A stretch of DNA of 46,775 nt from Chara braunii (taxonomy: Eukaryota > Streptophyta > Charophyceae > Charales > Characeae), in assembly GCA_003427395.1 (NCBI GenBank), contig BFEA01000116.1, forward strand, positions 2,457,245 through 2,504,019, read 5' to 3'. Positions within the stretch are counted from its first letter, which is position 1, and every line of letters begins with the position of its first letter. Shown one piece after another: positions 39,473 to 46,775 of this stretch. The notes under the pieces were generated by a model, which saw only the letters and a program-made list of their open reading frames with translations, was not told the DNA's origin and made no database searches. The translations under genes were made by a program, and so were the position numbers.

Positions 39473-40560
39473 GACATAAGGCGTATGATCGGGCCGCACC
39501 AACTTATGGTGAGGCTGACCAGCCTGAACGTTTGACATACACAAATAAACTGAACTCCTCAACTTATGAGGGATCAGCCTTTGCCTGAACAACAACAAAA
39601 GGCATATGACTAGAACACACCAACTTATGATGTGCCCAATCATCCCAAACAGTGACATATATCGTAGAACCAGGATACCCAACTTATGAGTAGTATAGCC
39701 CAGCCTAGACGAAACCACACGTGCGAAAGACTGAACAGCCCGCAACTTATGCGTTCACCCAGCCTCCACAACACAACCACATTCAATAAGGAAGATCACA
39801 AGTTATTTCTGCCTTCAGGCGAATGGTCAGGTTATCTCAACTCATGAGGATGCTCATACAAACGTCAGCTTATGTTTAGAAAAAAAAATAGTCAAGTTTT
39901 ATATTTTTTTTTTCCCTTTGTATTATAAGGGGCATATGACTAATTACCTAACTTACGAATGAGTCAGTCTGCCCAAAGTTACCTCTCAATTTTGTACTAT
40001 GAATCTTATTTCCTTTTCTGCTTTGTCTGCTACCAGCTTATATGGCTAGATCTCCCAACTTGTGGTGTCTCGCCTGCCAATGATATACTTAATATATAAT
40101 TATATCATATTGTATACTCTGGTTCCATTTATGTTTGCGACTCATGACATGGTCACACCAACTTATGGTGTGACTAGCCTGCCAGAACAAGTAAACGTAA
40201 GGCATAGGACTGAGCCACACCAACTTATGGCGTGACCAGTTTCTGCCTAGACAATCAACATAAGGCGTATGATCGGGCCGTACCAACTTATGGTCAGGCT
40301 GACAAGCCTGAACATTTGGCATACACAAGGAACTGGACCACCTCAACTTATGAGGGGTCCAGCCTTTGCCTGAACAAACGATGAGAGACATATAACTAGA
40401 CCACACAAACTTATGGTGTGACTAGTCAGCCTAAACAATGACATATAGCGTAGAACCAAGCTACTCAACTTATAAGTAGTCTAGCTCCGCCTAAACAAGC
40501 AACATGTGCGTGTAGCCGAGCAGCCCGCAACTTATGCGTTCACCCAACCTCCGCAACTCA
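38738..40560 (+). repeat. About 61-bp-period array of AACTTAT-loop hairpins
   Basis: Twenty units (eighteen exact AACTTAT, two one-base variants at 39950 and 40057). Heptamer starts: 38738, 38786, 38847, 39329, 39377, 39438, 39501, 39561, 39622, 39681, 39744, 39950, 40057, 40160, 40222, 40285, 40345, 40408, 40467, 40529. Spacing is mostly 59-63 bp. Flanking arms pair around the heptamer with different sequence per unit, e.g. GTCACACC/GGTGTGAC (40152-40174), CTGGACC-A-CCTC/GAGG-GGTCCAG (40333-40362), ACTAG..CACAC/GTGTG..CTAGT (40395-40426), CTACT/AGTAG (40461-40479) and CGC/GCG (39741, 40526). Linkers are looser, often GCCTGAACAA and GGCATATGAC. No conserved ORF; CRISPR is excluded by the context and degeneracy. 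Confidence 0.8.
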
Positions 40561-40599
40561 ACAACAAATAAAGTCACATTTTCATTGTCCGAATTCACA

Positions 40600-42123
40600 C
40601 AAATAATTTGAATTCTCATACACACTTGTTAACTTAGCCCCTTTTCATATCATGTCCTGAAATGAAACCAACCAAAAGTAATAGCTTTCTTAATCGTACT
40701 TGCAGGTACACAATAGCAAAAAGGTAATATAGTTTAGGGGATGGGATCACACGCGTAAATCGATCCTTATACCTGAGTGTTCCTTGCCTCCAGAACCCCG
40801 CCTGGGCTTGGGCAGAGCTCCCGCAATCGGTGGGTGGACCTCCCACAAGGTCTTGCTGCTGTCCTACAAGTTGGAATCCCGTGTGCCGCCTTCCTCTCGT
40901 AACCTTAGACTAGACTTAGAGTAAGAAGGGCAGAAGGAGGGGTTTCAGACGCTCGAGATACAAGAGAGACATAGACTTAACTTGCAGGAGAGGGCCTTGA
41001 GATCTTCGATCGCCTGAGGGTGACCATAAAGAATGCAGTGAAGTCGCTGCGTGTTGCCCCGTGCGTTCAAAGTGCACCGCGGTGTTCCATTCCTACTTTA
41101 GCTGCTAATTTGTCCCTGTCCTCTGAGTATCTAGCCGTCGATTTGGCCAGGCTCCTTCAACTCTCTAAACGGACAGCAAACCTTCCTCTAAAGTACTGCA
41201 GGTCTAGGTTCACACATGTGGTTCAACAGTCTTATGCGTGCATCAACCGAGAAGCCTACCAGTCTGCAAAAAATGTGGAGGGATCTCCTACAAGAACGGA
41301 TGGAGGTACACCACCACCTGGGTCCGATCAGCACCCCAGTTCGGTACCGTGGCTAAACTTTCGGTTTGATCTGCACTGCCAGACCTTCGAGGTTGGTACT
41401 CCTTCCCCCAATCTTTTCTCATCCTTCGTTCACTCCTACTGCCCTTCTCCTCAGGCTCAACCTCATATGTGCCCCACTTCCTTCAAATGCACAAAATGAG
41501 TCCCAATCCCCCGCTGATCCGCATTAGCCTGTTCTCTGAAGCATTAGCACAGGATTGCTCCTTTTTCCCTCTCTCATTCTCTCTGTTTTACACACACACC
41601 TATCTCAGTACAACGCCTTTCGTTGCTCACAATTTCAGCCTGATCCGTATTCTATTTGCTTGGCTTGTTCCTCACGGCTTTTCTCTTTCTCTATGAGCAA
41701 TGGCATGCTTGCTCATTCTACCTTCCCTAACGGACTTCAACATAGGAATGTATCAGGCCGGTAACGTGGCCAGGTACAAACGGATCAGGAGAACCAAGCA
41801 AGGGACTGAATGAAAAAGAAACCAGTATGCAATCACGATAGGCATCAGCGGCAACTAACACAACGAACACACCGATTTGAGGATGAGCATCACGACCACT
41901 AGAGCAGGAACGAGTAAAAAACATACCACGGCCAGCACAATGATGGCTGCGAGGTCGTGCAGCATCGGGAGATAGGTCCCATTCACAACCACCAGTACGA
42001 GGAGCGTGGATCGACGTGCATCAGCTTGACGATGATAATGAAAGTTATGGCCAGCCTCGATCCCCATACTGGCGCGTGCGTCTATGGCCGCCCCTCAGTG
42101 CCCTCACTACTTACCAAATGTGC
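40600..42123. other. No convincing gene; possible ORF at 41020-41499
   Basis: Mostly unremarkable. A plus-strand frame 41020-41499 (159 codons, 'MTIKNAVKSLRVAPCVQSAPRCSIPTLAANLSLSSEYLAVDLARLLQLSKR...') is the longest. It has a plausible residue mix but no recognised domain, splice context or homologous neighbour. I do not call it a gene. Confidence 0.35.
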
Positions 42124-42395
42124 AAAATGAGAATAAATCTTCCACTGGTTCATGGGCAGATACACTGCCTTCAAACCCTGCGCACAGAGAGATAAGGAGA
42201 GAGGTTACTTCCATCGATGGGCTGGGCAAGATCGAAATGAAAGCGCCGATAGAATATGGCAATATACACTACTTTTCCAACCGTACGCGCAGAGATATTG
42301 CTAGCAGCTATTTCCATCGTTAGGGTGGGAAAATTTGAAATGAAATCTTCTGCTTGGAAACGAGCAGATACATGCCCTTGTAAAAATGGTGTCGT
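42124..42395 (+). repeat. Degenerate 103-110-bp tandem repeat, about 2.5 copies
   Basis: Units begin near 42124, 42234 and 42337 with AAATGA; shared words are GCAGATACA..TGCC, CGCAGAGATA and TTCCATCG. Similarity is partial. Confidence 0.6.
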
Positions 42396-42454
42396 AGCTC
42401 GCCGTTTGGTTCCTCCCGCATAGCCAGTTCTCGGTGGCTCCCCTTCCTCTCCTC

Positions 42455-42479
42455 TCTCTCTCTCTCTCTTTCTCTCTCA

Positions 42480-42511
<32 letters not shown>
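42455..42511 (+). repeat. (CT)n(CA)n microsatellite
   Basis: CTCTCTCTCTCTCTTTCTCTCTCACTCACACACACAC, a compound tract. Confidence 0.95.
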
Positions 42512-42512
<1 letters not shown>

Positions 42513-44032
42513 GGCTATCTTCTTCCTTCGTTAGTTCCCCCGCTGCCTTCGTTATCTTCCCTGTCTCCTTCCCGATTCCGCCCGTTTTCACTAACACCCC
42601 GTGCAGCCTCTACTCAATACGGCACAAAAACGAACTTCTAATCCTCAATTCTGACACTGCCATTAGATTCGCCTTAGCTTAAAACCTCGGATTCTGCTTT
42701 TAGTTTGCCGAAATCCGTTAAGAATCGAGGGAGCTATGCATTTTTCGCCCTTGTCACCTTCTCTTCTTCCCCACTGCCATCTTCGACATCTTCTTCGAAT
42801 GCACTTGGCGCCTTTCCCCGTCCAGGTTCGTTCACCTTTTTGTCCCCGTCCAGGTCCGTTCACCTTTTTGTCCCCTTTCTCCTTCACATTTTCTTCCACT
42901 ATACTCCACCATTCGCCGTTCCGTCTTCACCACCGTGCTCGCCCTGTCCAAAAACCTTTATTAAATTTTAGGATCTTCCCTCACCTGTTTCCATTAAGAA
43001 AATGATCAGGATCTGAGTTTCTTCATCTCCTACCCGCCCACTACTTTCTTTCCTACGCGCACCTCCATTCCTTTCTAACTTTCAGGATAAAGCTCTAATG
43101 ACTAACTCCACCATCGATCTCGCCCTAGCCCCAAACCACTACCTAACATCTCTCCTTGCTCGTTGTCATCGAGAAACGAGCGAGGTCAGCTGTTTGCACC
43201 CCTGCTTACTCCCCATCTCCGCCTTCGTCAATTTCGTCTCTTCCGCCCGCTTGATACTTCTGCAGCGCCCTATAGCAATCGGTCCCTCATCGGCGTGTGA
43301 CCATCCTCCAGCCATCCTGCGGGAAACCTTAGAGGGAACCAACTACAAGATGTTTCGAATAGTCTTCCGCCCCTATGCCCAAGTCTGACGAACAAATCAC
43401 ACACCTGTGTCTCTGCGTGTCTCTTTCCTTAGCGCCTTTGCGCTTGGACGGTGCCAACCTGCGCGCTAACCCAAACAGACAGCAGGACGATGGTCAGTCA
43501 AAATCCGCTAAGGGTTGCGTATCAACTCCCCTGCCAAGTCTGCTAGCCCCGAACATAGGTTCAGCGCCATTCATTCCCACGCCCCGATGAGTAGAAGGGT
43601 GCGGCCCTGCTGCAGAGCCTACAGCGTAAGCCTGAGTGAAACGGATCCCGGTGCAGATCTTGGTGGTAGTAGCAAATATTAAAATGAGAGCTTTGAGACC
43701 CAAGTGGAAAAGGGTCCCATGTGAGCGGTTGTGCACAGTCTGCGCCCTCCGCCACTGTGTCCGGGACACAGTTCATCGTCTTTTGGGTCCCAACCGGGCA
43801 TGCTCACACTCAAACCTCACACAGCAAAAAGTGGGACAGGGCATCCCCACATTCAAACCTTTCTTAGCAGATCAGGGTTGGCAGATGGTGTACTGTGGAG
43901 GGTTCTCGCCGCTCAGGTTTCATCCGCCTCATGGTATGCACATTGAATTCCCCGGCCCGTGTTTCAATAGTTCATGGGCGTATCAATTGAGCTACGCCCG
44001 CTGGTCCCTGCAAACGATCCCGATACCAATAC
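42512..44032. other. No gene seen; tRNA-like fragment at 43930-44003
   Basis: Pyrimidine-rich sequence to about 43.3 kb with many short frames; a tandem CTTTTTGTCCCCGTCCAGGTCCGTTCAC-type duplication lies at 42825-42870. Nothing looks like a real gene. Confidence 0.45.
43930..44003 (-). repeat. tRNA-derived sequence
   Basis: Minus strand reads GCGGGCGTAGCTCAATTGATACG with a perfect box A (TAGCTCAATTG); a weak box-B-like GGAATTCAATG follows. The arms do not close, so it is a pseudogene or SINE head. Confidence 0.4.
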
Positions 44033-44134
44033 TGGTGTCGCGTCCCAGAAGCGGGACGGACAACTAAAATAACTAAGAAAAATTGGTGTCGCGTCCCAGA
44101 AGCGGGACGGACAACTAAAATAACTAAGAAAAAA
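44033..44134 (+). repeat. 51-bp tandem duplication
   Basis: TGGTGTCGCGTCCCAGAAGC... at 44033 and 44084. Each unit contains CGTCCC/GGGACG, which can pair. Confidence 0.92.
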
Positions 44135-44881
44135 ATAAAAATAGAAGTAAAAATAAAAATAAAATACAAACATCGGGAACCGGTGCTTTGGGGAGGGGAG
44201 CCCGTCGTTGCCCCTCTCAGTTCCGTCAACCGGGCCCATGGACGGGCCGACAACAAAACCAAGGGGAATAACCCCGTTGCGCCTTCAACCCCTCAGCATC
44301 TTCAATCGTTCCAATGCTTCATCACTGTCGGTCGTTGCCTCCGACCCCAATACCTCTGCTTTGAAAGTCCAATGCCGTAACCGATAGTGCTAGGCCCAAG
44401 TTTGAGCTTAGCATTAGCGCACACCGATGTAAGTGGGTACCACGCGGTGTGTGGGTCCACTTAAGCGTTCCAAGGCCACACCTCGCCCGTCAACTAAGTG
44501 CACAACCGTCAACCTCCCACGTCCACCACGCGGAAGTCCTTGCTCACACTCTATTTCTTGTCACACGTTCAATTACTGCCCAAAGGCCATACCACTGTCG
44601 ATGACGTCTTCCGTATGAGCGCAGGCGCACTACGATCATTTTCCAAATAAAAGAAAAATCCTTCCTAGTTTTAATCAAAGCCAAAATTTTGCCAGCAGAA
44701 ACGCGGCCTCTATAACATCAAGAATAAAATTCATCACGCGCGCCTCAAAATGGCGCGCTTACACACTTTTTTCTTCTAGTCAACAATTCAGTCAGCGTGA
44801 ACAAAACATAACCGCGACTCGTGCAGTGTATTCAAATTTCGAACGAAGCTTATCTTTTGTCACTTGCAAAAACCAAGGTGG
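44135..44881. other. No gene seen
   Basis: A-rich after the 51-bp repeat, then mixed sequence; frames under 70 codons. Confidence 0.45.
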
Positions 44882-44938
44882 ATACCCTTATACGGGTATT
44901 CGCGTTGTCGGACCAAATACCCTTACAAAGGTATTTGG
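44882..44938 (+). repeat. Two adjacent hairpins with related loops
   Basis: ATACCC/GGGTAT (44882-44899) with loop TTATAC, and CCAAATACC/GGTATTTGG (44913-44938) with loop CTTACAAA. Both stems are perfect. Confidence 0.8.
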
Positions 44939-45640
44939 CCATGCTTTTGTAGTCGACACAACGACGACATCAACTACCAAGATGGGGCCGGTCTGAAATG
45001 AGAAGGGTGTGCATGCCTTAGCATAACACTTGAAACGATTTCCTCGGTCATTGAGTCTGGGGCAAATCGGTGAGAAAACTTCGAGAGTACGCGTGCAAGT
45101 TGTTATGAGGTGCGCTGTGATGGTTAGGATCGGGAGTAATACCCTCCGACCGAAAAGGTCGAGGGGTTGATTGGGTTAGTGCTGTGTTGGGTAGATCTGC
45201 GACACACACTGGGACTTGGGTTGGTACTTGTCTACCTACCAGAACTGGGCCTCTAAAAAACACCAACTTTTGTCTTCTTCGGCTCGGCCTCGAGCAACCG
45301 ACACATCTACCTCTACTTGATGTGGTACCGGCCTACCTGCTACGTGATTGTTTCCAGCTGCTCTTAAGTGCCGTGGCCTCTCTCCCCGCCACTTGAGTGT
45401 TTTCCCCACCGTGACCCTCAATGTCACGGCCACAGGTAAGTACCAGCCCTTCGGGCCTTCCGATCAACCAAGTGTCCGTGGGAGTCACACACACACACTC
45501 AAGCCGACAAGCACTCAGGCAGGCATACAGACCAGCACGCGTGCACTCACGCACAGACTTAGAAACGGGCTCAGGCCACTGGTTGGACTGAGCCCCGTTA
45601 CTCTACTTATACATGAGTTGCTCCTCTTCATACGGAAGTA
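44939..45640. other. No gene seen
   Basis: Mixed sequence with a short CACACACACA run near 45488; no convincing frame. Confidence 0.45.
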
Positions 45641-45644
45641 GGAG

Positions 45645-45712
45645 GTAGCTCAGTGGGTTTCGGTGCAGATTAACAATCAGGTGACTCGCGGATCAAATCC
45701 ATCCTACCCCGA
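45645..45712 (+). repeat. tRNA-derived sequence (pseudogene or SINE head)
   Basis: GTAGGAGGTAGCTCAGTGGG has a perfect box A. It is followed by GATTAACAATC (anticodon-arm-like, AAC) and box-B-like GGATCAAATCC, ending ATCCTAC, which pairs with the 5' GTAGGA. The D-arm and anticodon stem are imperfect, so an active tRNA is unlikely. A box-B-like GGGCTCAAGCCCC lies on the minus strand near 45772, and another box A (TAGCTCAAATG) on the minus strand near 46044. Confidence 0.5.
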
Positions 45713-45977
45713 GCTAACTCCTTTTGATTAGGAGCTCACATTGGTCTTTTGGTATCCCGCCTTCAGACGGCTGGGGCTTGAGCCCGTGACTTTCATTTCG
45801 GAAATAGTTACAATTGAGTTTGTTGTGACAGTTGGCACAACGAAGTAGTTGACAGTTGGATTCCGATCAATTATTTATTATTATTATTTATTTATTATGG
45901 TATTAGCTAGATTTGTTTTTTTTTGTTTTATTAGATTTTTATTTTTTGTTTTTCTTTCGACTCCCGTAGTTGCTCGT

Positions 45978-46003
45978 TGTGGATTCATTTTTAGGAATCC
46001 ACA
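45978..46003. repeat. 9-bp perfect hairpin
   Basis: TGTGGATTC/GAATCCACA with an 8-base loop. Confidence 0.8.
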
Positions 46004-46272
46004 GCCAAAACCAAGGCAGGTTCGGTCTAACAGCTCATTTGAGCTACGGGCTGGCCTAGGTCGCAAGCAACTGTCCGCTTTGCGAAGCTACAGGAAGCAA
46101 AACGCAGCAAGGAGCGAGAGGAAAGCGAGATAGCGCATGGGAGGAGCAGGAAAGAAGGTGACTGGGAGCACGGGAGAGGATGGCCTCACGATGAATACAA
46201 AGAGGACGCGGGACTGATAACGACCATTTCGTCAAAATGGACATTGTTTATTTTTTGAACGAAATTGAAACT

Positions 46273-46385
46273 GAGTTTTTTGGTCAAAAACTCGTCAAAA
46301 TTTGTTGTTCCCGAGGGTCCAGTGTTTGTACCTGGTTGTACATGGACCTAGCTTGAGACCAGGCACCTCCAGGCAGGAATGCCTG
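46273..46385. repeat. Two short perfect hairpins
   Basis: GAGTTTTT/AAAAACTC with loop TGGTC (46273-46293), and CAGGCA/TGCCTG with a GGAA loop (46370-46385). Confidence 0.7.
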
Positions 46386-46457
46386 AGGCTTTTAGCAATA
46401 GGATGAAAAAAATCGAATGAAACTAATCGCTATAACATAAAGATCTACACTACTATG

Positions 46458-46550
46458 TGAGTGCGCGTGTGTGTGTGTGTGTATGGGCTTGTGTATGAGT
46501 GAGTGTATGCAGTTGTGTGTGTATGTGTGTATGTGTGTGTGTGTGTGAGG
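46458..46550 (+). repeat. Interrupted (GT)n microsatellite
   Basis: GTGTGTGTGTGTGTATGG-type tract with TATG interruptions. The minus-strand Thr/His/Tyr-rich frame over it is a by-product. Confidence 0.93.
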
Positions 46551-46730
46551 AAGAGATAGAGAGTGAGCAGGCGAACGTACCCATAGAGAGAGTGTGAGAG
46601 AGGGAGATAAGGGGGGGGATCGACTTTCCCCATTTGAGTGGAACCTGGCTTGGATTGTGGCCGGGTACGGTGCAGGAGGAGGAAGTGCGCAGAGGGAGGA
46701 AGGTGATCGCGTGGAAGAGGAATGTGCAAC

Positions 46731-46775
46731 AAGAAGAAGAAGAAGAAGAAGAAGAAGAAGAAGAAGAAGAAGAAG
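46731..46775 (+). repeat. (AAG)n microsatellite at the window end
   Basis: At least 15 AAG units, cut by the window edge. Confidence 0.97.

Noticed and set aside
39452-40406. Minus-strand frames with repeated 'HKL' (39452-39745, 40089-40406)
   Set aside because: HKL is just CATAAGTTG, the complement of the repeated loop word. Frames are not conserved between equivalent units.
38738-40560. CRISPR array
   Set aside because: Eukaryotic context, degenerate units, only a 7-base invariant core, and no cas-like genes; the hairpin-array description fits better.
45645-45712. Functional tRNA-Val(AAC) gene
   Set aside because: Box A and box B are good, but the D-arm and anticodon stem do not pair properly, so I list it only as tRNA-derived.

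Overview
The window is eukaryotic nuclear DNA, most likely from a plant-lineage organism. It holds non-LTR retrotransposon (LINE) open frames with a C-terminal zf-RVT-type zinc motif, degenerate CCCTAAA (plant-type telomere) units, many simple-sequence tracts and sparse coding signal. A large repeat-rich streptophyte alga such as Chara would fit, but that is inference; nothing here fixes the species. There are three assembly gaps (13445-13629, 24175-24632, 35937-35990) and two single unknown bases (3364, 3448).

1-13.0 kb is one large decayed minus-strand LINE (LINE-A: zinc-knuckle ORF1, then ORF2 with AP-like endonuclease, reverse transcriptase and zf-RVT). A second minus-strand LINE (LINE-B, about 3.5-8.6 kb) has been inserted into the stretch between its endonuclease and RT. 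LINE-B is also dead: in-frame stops, frameshifts, a FADD to FAGD change in the RT centre, and an in-frame 405-bp tandem duplication of half its endonuclease. 13.0-15.8 kb is G-rich and polypurine sequence with no gene seen. 15.8-17.7 kb is a retroelement graveyard: telomere-like units, a second LINE-A-type 3' tail, a plus-strand LINE C-terminus related to LINE-B, and copies of a short dispersed SINE-like repeat.

18.9-19.6 kb is a 631-bp element with about 30-bp terminal inverted repeats, a 3-bp target duplication and an apparent unoccupied copy of its insertion site 150 bp away. 19.9-20.4 kb is a 200-bp G-rich tandem repeat. 21.0-21.5 kb has a possible small ORF of unknown function. The best non-transposon coding candidate is a serine-rich minus-strand exon at about 25.9-26.9 kb. 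It ends at a strong 5' splice site that is itself duplicated in a 51-bp tandem repeat.

28-36 kb is dominated by microsatellites, minisatellites, dispersed repeat copies and palindromes, including a 47-bp palindrome centred on TGACGTCA. 36.8-40.6 kb is AT-rich, gene-poor and full of short hairpins. Its core (38.7-40.5 kb) is a roughly 61-bp-period array in which the loop heptamer AACTTAT is nearly invariant while the flanking stem arms change together. This is the most unusual structure in the window and matches no element I recognise. 40.6-46.8 kb holds small tandem repeats, tRNA-like (box A/box B) fragments, further isolated hairpins and microsatellites, with no convincing gene. No complete cellular gene, rRNA or intact tRNA was found.
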